64,000 bases of DNA from Chersky-840 sp036511675 (lineage in GTDB: Bacteria; Actinomycetota; Acidimicrobiia; Acidimicrobiales; UBA8190): NCBI GenBank assembly GCA_036511675.1, contig DATCBU010000102.1, forward strand, positions 1 to 64,000. Reading direction: 5' to 3'. Positions 24,312 through 33,595 of this stretch are shown here, one piece after another. The position numbers and the translations under genes are program-made. Under the pieces are notes generated by a model. It saw only the letters and a program-made list of their open reading frames with translations, did not search any database and was not told where the DNA came from. Every line of letters begins with the position of its first letter. The stretch's first letter is position 1.

Positions 24312-25965
24312 TCCTGTTCGCGTCATCTTTCTGGGTGGGTTGGGAGAGATCGGCCGGAACTGTGCGTGCTTCGAGCTCAACGGCCGCATCGTGGTGCTCG
24401 ACTGCGGGATCATGTTCCCCGAGCCCGACATGCCCGGCATCGACCTGGTGCTGCCGGACCTCTCCTATCTCCGTGAACGGGCCGACGCCGTCGAGGCGGT
24501 GGTCCTGACCCACGGCCACGAGGACCACACGGGCGGACTGGCCTTCTTGCTCCGGGACCTGTCGGTCCCCGTGTACGGCTCCGCCCTCACCCTGGGGCTG
24601 GCCCGCAACCGCGTGGAGGAGGCGGGGCTGGTCAACCGGGCCCGCTTCGTCGAGGTCACCGACGGCGAGCGCCGCCAGATCGGCCCCTTCGAGGTGGAGT
24701 TCATCCCCGTCACCCACTCGGTGCCGCACGGCTTCGCCACCGCCTTCCACACCCCGCAAGGCGTGATCTTGCATTCCGGGGACTTCAAGATCGACCTCAC
24801 GCCCGTGGACGGCCGGCTGACCGACCTGGCGCGCATCGGGACCCTGGCCTCGGGACCGGGGGTGCGGCTGCTGTTGTCGGACTCGACCAACGCCGAGGAG
24901 CCGGGGTTCACCGAGTCCGAGACCCAGGTAGGGGTGACGCTGCGGGGGCTCTTCCAGGCCCGCGCCGGGCGCCGGATCATCGTGACGTGCTTCGCCAGCC
25001 ACATCCATCGCGTGCAGCAGGTCGTCGACGCCGCTCTGGGCACGGGCAGGAAGGTGGCCACGCTCGGCCGGTCCATGGCGAAGAACGTCGAGCTGGCCCG
25101 GCGTCTCGGTCTCCTCGAGCTTCCCCCGGACCAGGTCGTCGACGTCGAGCACGTCGACGACATGGACCCCGGCAAGGTGTGTGTCATCTCCACGGGATCG
25201 CAGGGAGAGCCGATGTCGGCCCTGTCGCTCATGGCTGGGGGCGAAAGCAAGTGGCTGCACTTGCGCCCCAATGACGTGGTGGTGATCAGTGCGCATCCCA
25301 TTCCCGGCAACGAGTGGGCCGTGGGCCGGGTCATCGACGGCCTGTACCGTCGCGGCGCCGAGGTGATCCATACCGGGGTCGAGCCTGTACACGTGAGTGG
25401 GCACGCCCGCCAGGGTGAGCTCATGGTGCTGCTGTCGGTGGCGCGTCCCGAGTGGTTCATCCCCGTGCACGGCGAGTACCGGCACCTGGTGAACCACGTG
25501 CAGCTGGCCACGCGCATGGGGGTGGACGACGCCAAGGCCCTGTTGTGCGAGGACGGGGACTCGGTGGTGATCGACGACGCCGGGATCCACCGGGGAGACT
25601 CGGTTCCCGCTGGCTTCCTCTATGTCGACGGGACCGTCGGGGATGTGGGCCACGGGGTCCTGCGCGACCGGCGCGTGCTGGCCGAGGAGGGGGTGGTGGT
25701 CGTGGTGGCCACCGTCGACCCCCATGCAGGCGAGGTCGTGAGCCCTCCCGAGATCGTGACCAGGGGTTGGATCCACGCCCCGGAGGCCGAGGCCCTGCTG
25801 GGCGAGGCGAGCGACGTCGTGCGCGCCGCGCTGGAGAAAGCCCTGGCCGAGGGGGCCACCGACCAGGAGACGCTGCGGCGCCACGCCCGCAAGGCCCTCG
25901 GGCGGTTGGTGGGGGAGCGGACCCGGCGCCGGCCCATGATCGTGCCGGTGGTCGTCACCGTCTGA
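24304..25965 (+). CDS. rnj: Ribonuclease J
   Basis: Metallo-beta-lactamase/beta-CASP nuclease with endo- and 5'-exonuclease activity in mRNA and rRNA processing. The start was placed at TTG 24304, overlapping the dapA stop, because MPDPVRVIFLGGLGEIGRN is the family N-terminus and nothing upstream fits. The metal motif HGHEDH is near residues 70-75, with further ligands at THSVPHG and HSGDFK. The beta-CASP part includes CFASHIHRVQQ, STGSQGEPMSAL, and HVSGHA; HGEYRHL follows. The C-terminal domain ends at residue 553. Together with PNPase it supplies both main RNA-decay nucleases of the window. Confidence 0.95.
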   Translation: MPDPVRVIFLGGLGEIGRNCACFELNGRIVVLDCGIMFPEPDMPGIDLVLPDLSYLRERADAVEAVVLTHGHEDHTGGLAFLLRDLSVPVYGSALTLGLARNRVEEAGLVNRARFVEVTDGERRQIGPFEVEFIPVTHSVPHGFATAFHTPQGVILHSGDFKIDLTPVDGRLTDLARIGTLASGPGVRLLLSDSTNAEEPGFTESETQVGVTLRGLFQARAGRRIIVTCFASHIHRVQQVVDAALGTGRKVATLGRSMAKNVELARRLGLLELPPDQVVDVEHVDDMDPGKVCVISTGSQGEPMSALSLMAGGESKWLHLRPNDVVVISAHPIPGNEWAVGRVIDGLYRRGAEVIHTGVEPVHVSGHARQGELMVLLSVARPEWFIPVHGEYRHLVNHVQLATRMGVDDAKALLCEDGDSVVIDDAGIHRGDSVPAGFLYVDGTVGDVGHGVLRDRRVLAEEGVVVVVATVDPHAGEVVSPPEIVTRGWIHAPEAEALLGEASDVVRAALEKALAEGATDQETLRRHARKALGRLVGERTRRRPMIVPVVVTV

Positions 25966-26043
25966 CGCTGGCCCCGTCCCGCTCGGCGTTCTCCCTGGTC
26001 ACCAGGCTGAGGGCCGATCCTCGGATGGTCGTGGGGCGGCTGT

Positions 26044-26049
26044 TAGCGT
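26044..26049 (+). promoter_or_regulatory. Possible -10 box for ftsK
   Basis: TAGCGT in the 94-bp gap after rnj, ending 10 nt before GTG 26060 and 13 nt before GTG 26063. This gives a very short or absent leader. Weaker than the other boxes. Confidence 0.35.
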
Positions 26050-26059
26050 TGAGGTCATT

Positions 26060-28669
26060 GTGGTGACCACGAAGCGCCGTCCGGCGCGTTCACGCGCCCC
26101 GGCCCGGTCGGCACCCGGCAGGCGCCGGAGCAAATCCAGCCGGAGCAAGGCCAAGGGTCGCGCCCGGGCCACGCGCCCGCCGAAGCGGTCCGCCGCCAAC
26201 CCCCGTCGCCGGGCCCCGAGGCGCGCCCGACGCCCGGCGTGGGTGCTGTCGGCCCTGTCGGTGCTCGAAGGCCACCTCGAAGACGCCTGGGGGATCGGGC
26301 TCGCCACGGTGGGGATCCTGGGGGCGCTCGCCCTTTACGTCAACGCCCTCGGGCCCGTCGGGCACGGGGTGCGTCACGGGCTCGGACTGGTCCTCGGGGT
26401 CGGTCGCTTCCTGGTCCCCCCCGTCTTCGCCGCGGCCGGGGTCATGCTCATCGCCGGCCGGCCACGGCACGAGCCGACACGCGCCGCGGTCGGGTTGGCC
26501 CTCACCCTGGCGTCGGTGGCAGGCCTCGCCGACCTCGCCGGGGGTGCCCCGCACTTCTCCGCGTCGTCCACCCGTCTGACCGGGGCCGGGGGCCTCATCG
26601 GGGCGGCGTTCGGCAACCCCCTGCGGTCGGGCCTCGGGGACTGGGGTGCCTCGGTCGTCCTCCTGGCGCTCGTGACCCTCGCCTTGGTGCTCTTCACCGG
26701 TGTCACCGTGCGCGCCGCGATGGCCGGGATGGGGCACGTCGGTCGTGCCTTGTGGGAGTCGGCGGTTCCCCACGGCTCCGACGACCTCGACGCCGATACC
26801 GACGCTGATACCGACGCCGACGCCGAGCCGGACTCCGAGTTCGACGCTGACTTCGGCGCCGGCCCCGAGCCCGCCGTGAGCGGTCACGGGCGCAAGCGTC
26901 GTGGCGAGCGCCCGGCGCTGTTCGATCTCGACGAGGTGCTGAGCACCGTCCCTCCGGTCATCGACGACGCCGGCCTCGAGCCCGAGCCCGAGATGCCGGC
27001 ACACGCCGACGTCGCCCTGGTCGAGACCCGGCCCGACTCCTCGTTGGTGGCCTCGGTGCCGAGTCGGCCCGCCGAGGGCTCGTTGTCGATGGACGCCAGC
27101 GCCGCCACGGGGGACTGGCGCCTCCCGCCCATGAAGATGTTGTCGCGCTCGAAGCACCAGGAGCTCGATCGCGCCGAGATCAGCGCCGCGGGCCGGGCGC
27201 TGGTCACGGCCCTGGCCGCGCACGGCGTCGAGACCCGGTTGTTGGGCCACACCGTGGGCCCCACCGTGACCCGCTTCGAGCTCGAGCTCGGCCCCGGGGT
27301 GAAGGTGGCACGGGTCACGAGCCTGGCCAAGGACATCGCCTACGCCATGGCGTCGGCCGACGTCCGCATCCTGGCGCCCATCCCCGGCAAGTCGGCCATC
27401 GGCATCGAGGTCCCCAACCGCATGCGCCAGCTGGTGACCCTGGGCGACGTGCTGGCATCCGAGGAGGCTCGCACGGCCACCCACCCCCTCGAGGTGGCCC
27501 TGGGCCGCGACATCGCCGGGCGCCCGGTCATCGAGAACCTGGCCGACATGCCCCACATCCTCATCTCGGGCGCCACCGGAGCGGGCAAGTCGTCGTGCAT
27601 CAACTCGTTGATTACCTCGATCATGATGCGGACCACGCCCGAGGAGCTCCGTCTCATCCTCGTGGACCCCAAGAGGGTGGAGCTCGGCCAGTACAACGGG
27701 CTTCCGCACCTGCTCACCCAGGTGGTGGTGGACCCCAAGAAGGCGGCCAACGCCCTGTCGTGGGCCGTCACCGAGATGGAGCGCCGCTACGACGTGCTGG
27801 CCGAGGCCGGGATGCGCGACATCACCGGCTACAACGCCGCCGTGGACCGTGGCGAGCTCGACGACGTTGGGCCCCTCGACGCCGACGGCGAGGACCTCGA
27901 TCCCGGTACCGAGACGGGCGACCTCGACGACGAGGTGGCCGACCGGGTGGCGGCGCGCCTGGCCGAGTCACGCGAGGCGGTGACACCGACGGTGCAACGC
28001 GAGCGCCTGCCGTTCATCCTCATCGTGGTGGACGAGCTCAACGACCTCATGATGGTCGCCGCGCGCGACGTCGAGGATTCGGTGTGCCGGATCGCCCAGA
28101 TGGCGCGGGCCGTCGGCATCCACCTCGTCCTCGCCACGCAGCGTCCTTCGGTCGACGTCATCACCGGGGTGATCAAGGCCAACGTCCCTTCACGCCTGGC
28201 GTTCTCGGTCTCGTCCCTGGCCGACAGCAGGGTGATCCTCGACCAGCCCGGGGCCGAACGCCTCATCGGCAAGGGGGACATGCTCTTGCTGACGGCGTCC
28301 TCGTCGGTGGCGCGACGCATCCAGGGGCCGTGGGTGTCGGAGAGCGAGGTGCGGACCGTGGTGGCGCACTGGCAGCGGCAACGCAGTGCCGAGTACGTGG
28401 TGGGTATCGCCGGCGACGAGAACTTGGCGCGCGGCGGCGACGGCCTCGATGACGACGACGAGCTGCTGCCCGCGGCCATGGAGCTGGTCGTTCGATCTCA
28501 ACTAGGTTCGACGTCGATGTTGCAGCGCAAGCTCCGGGTGGGATTCTCGAGGGCGGGACGCCTGATGGACCTTCTCGAGCGCCGGGGCATCGTGGGGCCG
28601 TCGGAGGGTTCGAAGGCTCGTGCCGTGCTCATGGCACCCGAAGAGCTCGAGCAGCTAGCCGACCGGTAG
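26060..28669 (+). CDS. ftsK: DNA translocase FtsK/SpoIIIE
   Basis: Septum-anchored dsDNA pump that clears the chromosome terminus. Basic N-terminus (1-65, KR/AR-rich), four hydrophobic segments (about 70-220), and an acidic linker with Asp/Ala/Thr repeats (DADTDADTDADA). The alpha/beta motor has Walker A GATGAGKSS near residues 503-511 and Walker B LIVVDELNDLMM near 653-664. The C-terminal gamma winged helix follows (VRSQLGSTSMLQRKLRVGFSRA). An acidic insertion of about 45 residues (near 595-640) sits between Walker A and B. GTG 26060 and GTG 26063 are both possible starts. 869 residues. Confidence 0.95.
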   Translation: MVTTKRRPARSRAPARSAPGRRRSKSSRSKAKGRARATRPPKRSAANPRRRAPRRARRPAWVLSALSVLEGHLEDAWGIGLATVGILGALALYVNALGPVGHGVRHGLGLVLGVGRFLVPPVFAAAGVMLIAGRPRHEPTRAAVGLALTLASVAGLADLAGGAPHFSASSTRLTGAGGLIGAAFGNPLRSGLGDWGASVVLLALVTLALVLFTGVTVRAAMAGMGHVGRALWESAVPHGSDDLDADTDADTDADAEPDSEFDADFGAGPEPAVSGHGRKRRGERPALFDLDEVLSTVPPVIDDAGLEPEPEMPAHADVALVETRPDSSLVASVPSRPAEGSLSMDASAATGDWRLPPMKMLSRSKHQELDRAEISAAGRALVTALAAHGVETRLLGHTVGPTVTRFELELGPGVKVARVTSLAKDIAYAMASADVRILAPIPGKSAIGIEVPNRMRQLVTLGDVLASEEARTATHPLEVALGRDIAGRPVIENLADMPHILISGATGAGKSSCINSLITSIMMRTTPEELRLILVDPKRVELGQYNGLPHLLTQVVVDPKKAANALSWAVTEMERRYDVLAEAGMRDITGYNAAVDRGELDDVGPLDADGEDLDPGTETGDLDDEVADRVAARLAESREAVTPTVQRERLPFILIVVDELNDLMMVAARDVEDSVCRIAQMARAVGIHLVLATQRPSVDVITGVIKANVPSRLAFSVSSLADSRVILDQPGAERLIGKGDMLLLTASSSVARRIQGPWVSESEVRTVVAHWQRQRSAEYVVGIAGDENLARGGDGLDDDDELLPAAMELVVRSQLGSTSMLQRKLRVGFSRAGRLMDLLERRGIVGPSEGSKARAVLMAPEELEQLADR

Positions 28670-28680
28670 CTTCCTTCCCC

Positions 28681-30315
28681 ATGGTCCGACACCGAGGCCG
28701 ACACAGCCGTGGGGCGGGCACGGGGCCCGACGCGGGCGATGGTGACCCCGTCGACGTCCCGGGCCCGGTCGATGCCGCCCGTGCCACGTCCGAGGGATCC
28801 TCCGTGGTGTCGCCCGACGTCGGCGCCCATGGCACAGCCGTCGCTCCCGGAGCCCTGACCAGGGGGTCCCTGGCTGCGGTCCTCGACGTCGCGCCCGAGC
28901 CGGCGTCGATGTCCGACGAGGCGATGTCCGACGGGGCGATGTCAGACGAGGCGATGGTGTCGGCGCCCGACTCGCCGGCTGACACGGCATTGCCGCCGGT
29001 GTCGCGATCGGTCCCGACCACCCTCTCGCCCCCGATCACGCTCTCGACGGTCGTGACCGCACCGGCCGGGGCCGCATCCCTGGCCACCCCGCTCGTGGCC
29101 GCCCCCGACCGGCACCGGCGGCGCTGGCCCTGGGTGGCGTTGGTGCTCGTAGTGGCGGCGGCGGTCGTGGTGGGTGTGCAGCTGGGCCGCCCCTTCCCGG
29201 CGGTGGCGCTGCACCGGGCGCTCCCGGTCACCACCCCCGTGTCCGGCGCCACCCCGGCCCTGCCCTGGCCGGCGGCGGGGCAGGCCGCGGTGGCCGTTCC
29301 CCAGCTCGGCGTCACCGTCCAGTCCGGCCCCGAGGCGGCGGCGCCGATCGCCAGCCTCACGAAGATCATGACCGCCTACCTCACCCTGCGCGACCACCCC
29401 TTGGCCCCGAGCGCCCCGGGGCCGGTGCTCACCATGACCACCGCCGATCAGGCCGAGGCGTCGACCGAAGAAGAAGCGGGCGCCACCAACGTGCCGGTGC
29501 AGCCGGGGGAGCAGTTGACCGAACGCCAGCTCCTCGACGGTCTGCTCGTCCACTCGGCCAACAACCTGGCCGACGTCCTGGCGCGCTGGGACGCGGGCAC
29601 CGTGCCGGCCTTCGTGGCCACGATGAACACCACCGCCGCGGCCCTGGGCATGGCGCACACCCACTACGCCGATGCCAGTGGCCTCGACCCGGGAACGGCG
29701 GGAACTGCCGGCGACGAGCTGCTCGTGACCCAGGCGGCGATGGCGATCCCCACCTTCGCGGCGGTGGTGGCGCAGCCCACCGTGACACTGCCCGTCGCGG
29801 GTGTCCTCGCCAACTACGTGTCGTCGGTCGGGACCGACGGCGTCGTGGGGGTGAAGTCCGGGTTCACCCAGGCTGCCATGGGATGCCTCGTCCTGGCGGG
29901 CGAGCGCACGGTGGCCGGTCACCGAGTGCTCGTGCTGGCGGTGGTGACGGGACAGCCCGGTGAGGACCCCCTCGACGTGGCCAACGGGGTCGATGAGCAC
30001 CTGCTCGACGCCGTGGCGGCGGGACTGCGAGAGGTTCCGGTCACCGCTGGCGGTGTCCGGGTGGGGGAGGTGACGCGCCCCTGGTCGCACGCCAGCGTGC
30101 CCGTGGTGGCGTCGCGTCCCATCACCCTCCTGGCCTGGCCGGGCCAGGAGCCACGCTTGGCCATGACCACGGGCCCCCTGCACCTCGGGGTCGAGGCGGG
30201 AGCCCGCGTGGGAACGCTGTCGGCGTCGATCAGCCACGAGCGGGTCGTCGTGCCCGTACGCGTGGCGGGCAGCCTGGTGGGCCCCTCGGTGAGTTGGCGC
30301 CTCAAGCGGTCGTGA
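28681..30315 (+). CDS. Membrane-anchored D-alanyl-D-alanine carboxypeptidase-like protein
   Basis: Penicillin-binding-protein-type serine hydrolase of the peptidase S11 family, expected to trim peptidoglycan pentapeptides outside the membrane. Residues 1-145 are a disordered cytosolic stretch. A single transmembrane helix lies at about 149-167 after a basic RHRRRW. The catalytic domain shows SLTK (Ser225, Lys228), SAN (292-294) and KSG (392-394) in the right order; KSG replaces the usual KTG. ATG 28681 is 12 bp after ftsK with no clear ribosome-binding site, and several in-frame ATGs downstream (28909 to 28954) are alternatives. 544 residues from the first. Confidence 0.85.
   Translation: MVRHRGRHSRGAGTGPDAGDGDPVDVPGPVDAARATSEGSSVVSPDVGAHGTAVAPGALTRGSLAAVLDVAPEPASMSDEAMSDGAMSDEAMVSAPDSPADTALPPVSRSVPTTLSPPITLSTVVTAPAGAASLATPLVAAPDRHRRRWPWVALVLVVAAAVVVGVQLGRPFPAVALHRALPVTTPVSGATPALPWPAAGQAAVAVPQLGVTVQSGPEAAAPIASLTKIMTAYLTLRDHPLAPSAPGPVLTMTTADQAEASTEEEAGATNVPVQPGEQLTERQLLDGLLVHSANNLADVLARWDAGTVPAFVATMNTTAAALGMAHTHYADASGLDPGTAGTAGDELLVTQAAMAIPTFAAVVAQPTVTLPVAGVLANYVSSVGTDGVVGVKSGFTQAAMGCLVLAGERTVAGHRVLVLAVVTGQPGEDPLDVANGVDEHLLDAVAAGLREVPVTAGGVRVGEVTRPWSHASVPVVASRPITLLAWPGQEPRLAMTTGPLHLGVEAGARVGTLSASISHERVVVPVRVAGSLVGPSVSWRLKRS
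28909..28953 (+). repeat. 15-bp x3 in-frame repeat in the carboxypeptidase gene
   Basis: Three near-identical 15-bp units encode MSDEA, MSDGA and MSDEA in the predicted cytosolic tail; a partial fourth unit begins at 28954. Confidence 0.85.
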
Positions 30316-30347
30316 GCTGAGCCGCCGGGGCGGCACGGGGACGGCAC

Positions 30348-30353
30348 TACCCT
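30348..30353 (+). promoter_or_regulatory. -10 box TACCCT, leaderless thrB
   Basis: TACCCT ends 8 nt before the thrB ATG (30362) in the 46-bp gap; no Shine-Dalgarno sequence is seen. Confidence 0.45.
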
Positions 30354-30361
30354 GGACGTCC

Positions 30362-31219
30362 ATGCGCGCCCGGGCTCCCGCGTCGGCGGCCAACCTCGGC
30401 CCCGGCTTCGACGTTCTGGCCCTGGCCCTCGACCTCTACGTCGAGGTCGAGGTGGAGCCGTCCTCGCGCCTGGTGGTGCGCTCCGAGGGTGAAGGGGCGG
30501 ACCTCGAAGAAGACGACATGCACCTCGCCGCCCGGGTGGCGATCGACGTCGTGGGCCACGACCGGCTGGCGGTCACGGTCCGATCCGCCATCCCCGTGGC
30601 CCGTGGCCTCGGATCCTCCGCCGCCCTGGCGGTGGCAGCGGCGGCGGCGGCGGGGTCGAAGGACCCGTTGGGGGTGGCGGCCAGGATCGACGGGCACCCG
30701 GAGAACGCGGCCGCCTCGGTGGTGGGCGGCCTGGTGGCGGCCACGCTCGTGCGCGGCGCGGTGCGGGCGGTCCGCATGCCGCTCGACGGTGGCTTGGTGT
30801 TCGTGGCCATGGTGCCCGAACGGCCCTTGCCCACCACCAAAGCCCGTCAGGCGTTGCCCTTGGAGGTCAGTCGCACCGATGCCACGTTCAACCTGGGTCG
30901 GCTGTCGCTGCTCTTCGCCGGCCTGGCCGACCGCTCCCTCATGATCCGCGAGGCCACCGAAGACCGCCTGCACCAGGACTACCGCAGCCCGTTGTTTCCC
31001 GAGGCCCCGCAGCTGCTGGCTCGCATGGTGGCGGCGGGCGCGCTGGCGTCGTGCTGGTCCGGGGCGGGGCCCACCTTGCTCGGGATCTGCGACGGCGAAC
31101 ACGGCGAGCGGGTGCGCGCCAGCGCCCAGGAGGCCATGGAGGGAATCGGGGTCCCCGGGCGGGCCCTGCTCCTGCGGCCCGATCTCGAGGGCCTGATCGT
31201 CGAAGGGGGACGCGGGTGA
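30362..31219 (+). CDS. thrB: Homoserine kinase
   Basis: GHMP-family kinase that phosphorylates homoserine on the way to threonine. The N-terminus ARAPASAANLGPGFDVLALALDL is the ThrB signature. The ATP loop PVARGLGSSAALAVAAA lies near residues 79-95. Further matches are GHPENAAASVVGG and the C-terminal SGAGPTLLGIC. 285 residues, slightly short for the family. Unusually it is not next to thrC or hom. Its TGA overlaps the miaB GTG (GTGA). Confidence 0.94.
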   Translation: MRARAPASAANLGPGFDVLALALDLYVEVEVEPSSRLVVRSEGEGADLEEDDMHLAARVAIDVVGHDRLAVTVRSAIPVARGLGSSAALAVAAAAAAGSKDPLGVAARIDGHPENAAASVVGGLVAATLVRGAVRAVRMPLDGGLVFVAMVPERPLPTTKARQALPLEVSRTDATFNLGRLSLLFAGLADRSLMIREATEDRLHQDYRSPLFPEAPQLLARMVAAGALASCWSGAGPTLLGICDGEHGERVRASAQEAMEGIGVPGRALLLRPDLEGLIVEGGRG

Positions 31220-32607
31220 GCCGCACGTTCCACATCCGTACGTACGGGTGCCAGATGAACGAACACGACTCCGAACGCCTGGCGGGGCTCCTCATCGCCG
31301 ACGGGCTCGAGCCCACCGACGACATCGAGCACGCCGATCTGGTGGTGTTCAACACGTGTTGCATCCGAGAGAACGCCGACAACAAGTTCTACGGACACCT
31401 CGGGCAGTTCAAGGCCCTGCGCCAGAGCCGGCCCCAGATGCAGATCGCCGTGGGGGGTTGTCTGGCCCAGAAGGACCGCGACGCCATCCGCCGGCGGGCC
31501 GGCCACGTCGACGTCGTGTTCGGGACCCACAATCTGACGCGGGCCCCGGCGCTGCTGCGCCAGGCTGCCGTGACCGGCCCCGTGGTCGAGATCCTCGATG
31601 CCCCCGCCCCGGAGGGCGCGTCGGACCTGCCGCTGGCGCTGTCAGCGGCTCGCGAGCTGCCCTACACGGCGTGGGTCACCATCCAGATGGGTTGTGACAA
31701 CTCGTGCGCCTTCTGCATCGTGCCCCAGGTGCGCGGCCCCGAGGTGAGCCGGCCCGTCGAGGACATCGTGGCCGAGGTGACGGGCCTGGCCGTCCGGGGC
31801 GTCACGGAGGTGACGCTGTTGGGCCAGAACGTCAACTCCTACGGCCGCGACCTCACCCGGCGCCGCCCGTTGTTCGCGCAGCTCCTGCGCGTCGTGGGGG
31901 CCGTGCACGGCGTGCGCCGCGTCCGCTACACGAGCCCGCACCCCAAGGACCTCCGACCCGAGACCATCGCGGCCATGGCGGAGACGCCGTCGGTGTGCGA
32001 GCACCTCCACCTGCCCTTGCAGTCGGGGAGCGACCGCGTGCTCAGCGCCATGCGACGTGGATACCGCGCCGAGCGCTATCTCGAGCGTCTGGCCGCGGCC
32101 CGGGCCGCCATCACCGACCTCGCCGTGACCACCGACATCATCGTCGGCTTTCCGGGGGAGACCGACGACGACTTCGAACGCACTCTCGAGGTGGCGGCGG
32201 AGGCGGAGTACGACAGTGCGTACACCTTCATCTTCTCGCCTCGCCCCGGGACCAGAGCCGCAGCGATGACCGAGTCCTTCGTGCCCGACGACGTCGTGGC
32301 CGAACGCTTCGAGAGACTGCGCGTCGTGGTTGAACGCTCCGCCCTGGCCAAGCACCGCGCCCGCATCGGTCGCGTCGAGGAGGTCATCGTCGAAGGGCCC
32401 AGCGCGCGAGACCCCGAGGTGATCACGGGCCGCACGCGCCAGAACAAGCTGGTGCACTTCGCCCCGCCGCCGGCGGGGATGCCGGCCCCGGGTGCCTATG
32501 CCGAGGTCGCGATCACCGACGCCGCCCCTCACCACCTGCGCGGTGCGTTGGTCCGTGTCACGAGCGAGCCCAGACGACGCATCCGAATTCCGGTCTCGGC
32601 CCAGTAG
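31216..32607 (+). CDS. miaB: tRNA-2-methylthio-N6-isopentenyladenosine synthase
   Basis: Radical SAM methylthiotransferase acting on i6A37 in tRNA. The start was placed at the GTG overlapping the thrB stop: MSRTFHIRTYGCQMNEHDSE is the classic N-terminus, with auxiliary-cluster Cys residues in YGCQMN, NTCCIRE and GGCLAQ. The radical SAM motif CDNSCAFC gives Cys160, Cys164 and Cys167. A TRAM domain closes the 463-residue chain. It is paired with miaA, which makes its substrate, 5 bp downstream. Confidence 0.96.
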   Translation: MSRTFHIRTYGCQMNEHDSERLAGLLIADGLEPTDDIEHADLVVFNTCCIRENADNKFYGHLGQFKALRQSRPQMQIAVGGCLAQKDRDAIRRRAGHVDVVFGTHNLTRAPALLRQAAVTGPVVEILDAPAPEGASDLPLALSAARELPYTAWVTIQMGCDNSCAFCIVPQVRGPEVSRPVEDIVAEVTGLAVRGVTEVTLLGQNVNSYGRDLTRRRPLFAQLLRVVGAVHGVRRVRYTSPHPKDLRPETIAAMAETPSVCEHLHLPLQSGSDRVLSAMRRGYRAERYLERLAAARAAITDLAVTTDIIVGFPGETDDDFERTLEVAAEAEYDSAYTFIFSPRPGTRAAAMTESFVPDDVVAERFERLRVVVERSALAKHRARIGRVEEVIVEGPSARDPEVITGRTRQNKLVHFAPPPAGMPAPGAYAEVAITDAAPHHLRGALVRVTSEPRRRIRIPVSAQ

Positions 32608-32612
32608 GGCTC

Positions 32613-33590
32613 GTGGGCGGGCACGTCGCATCCGGGCACGTGGCCCTGGTGGGCCCCACGGCGTCGGGGAAATCGGCGCTGGCCCTGGAGCTCGCCCACC
32701 GGCGCCCCGACGCCGAGCTGGTGTCGGTCGACTCGATGTGCGTGTATCGCCGCATGGACATCGGCACGGCCAAGCCGAGCCAGGCAGAACGGGCCGCCGT
32801 GCCGTATCACCTCCTGGATCTGGTGGACCCCGACGAGGAGTTCACCTTGAGCCGGTTCCAGGACTTGGCCCGCCAGGCCCTGGCGGGAATCGAGGGTCGG
32901 GGCCGACGCGCCTTGCTCGTGGGGGGGACGGGGCTCTATCTGCGGGCCGTGGTCGACCAGCTGTCGGTGCCGGGGCGATACCCCGAGGTGGCCGCCGAGC
33001 TCGAGACGGAGGCCGACACCCCGGGGGGGACACAACGCCTCCACTCCCGATTGATGGTGCTGGACCCGACCGCGGCGGCCCGCATGGAGCCGACCAACCG
33101 CCGTCGGGTGGTGCGCGCCCTGGAAGTCACCTTGGGGGCGCACCGGCCCTTCTCGTCGTTCGGTCCCGGGCTCGACGCCTATCCGCCGTCCCCGTTCCGC
33201 CTGGTGGGCATCCGTTTCGACCCCGCCGTCCACGATGCCCGCATCGAGGAGCGTTTCCGCGTCCTGCTCGACGCCGGCTTCCTCGACGAGGTGCGCGCCC
33301 TGGCTACACGACCCGGTGGGCTGTCGCGTACCGCCCGCCAAGCCCTCGGGTACCGGGAGCTGCTGGCGCATGTGGAGGAGGGGGTCCCCCTCGAGCGCAG
33401 CGTCATCGAGGCCAAGCGGCGGACCCGGGCCTTCGCCCGGCGGCAGTGGGCCTGGTTCCGGCGGGACCCCCGAATCACCTGGCTCGATCCCGACCGAGAC
33501 CTCCTGGCGCAGCTCCTCGCGGTGTGGGACGCGTCGGGCCGAGGGACCCGGCACTCGGGCGCCGGGGCGGCCGACGAGGTGCGAGACTGA
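32613..33590 (+). CDS. miaA: tRNA dimethylallyltransferase
   Basis: Adds the dimethylallyl group to A37 of tRNAs reading UNN codons; the product is the MiaB substrate and the prenyl donor comes from the MEP pathway. The P-loop GPTASGKS is at residues 14-21, followed by VSVDSMCVYRRMDIGTAKP, GGTGLYLRAVVDQL, and a C-terminal AKRRTRAFARRQWAWFRRD. 325 residues from GTG 32613; a later GTG (32640) would shorten it by nine residues. Confidence 0.96.
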   Translation: MGGHVASGHVALVGPTASGKSALALELAHRRPDAELVSVDSMCVYRRMDIGTAKPSQAERAAVPYHLLDLVDPDEEFTLSRFQDLARQALAGIEGRGRRALLVGGTGLYLRAVVDQLSVPGRYPEVAAELETEADTPGGTQRLHSRLMVLDPTAAARMEPTNRRRVVRALEVTLGAHRPFSSFGPGLDAYPPSPFRLVGIRFDPAVHDARIEERFRVLLDAGFLDEVRALATRPGGLSRTARQALGYRELLAHVEEGVPLERSVIEAKRRTRAFARRQWAWFRRDPRITWLDPDRDLLAQLLAVWDASGRGTRHSGAGAADEVRD

Positions 33591-33595
33591 GCGCG

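Noticed and set aside
32492..33595. Upstream extension of the dapF frame across miaA
   Set aside because: Arg/Pro/Gly-rich shadow of miaA in another frame; ATG 33596 matches the DapF N-terminus.
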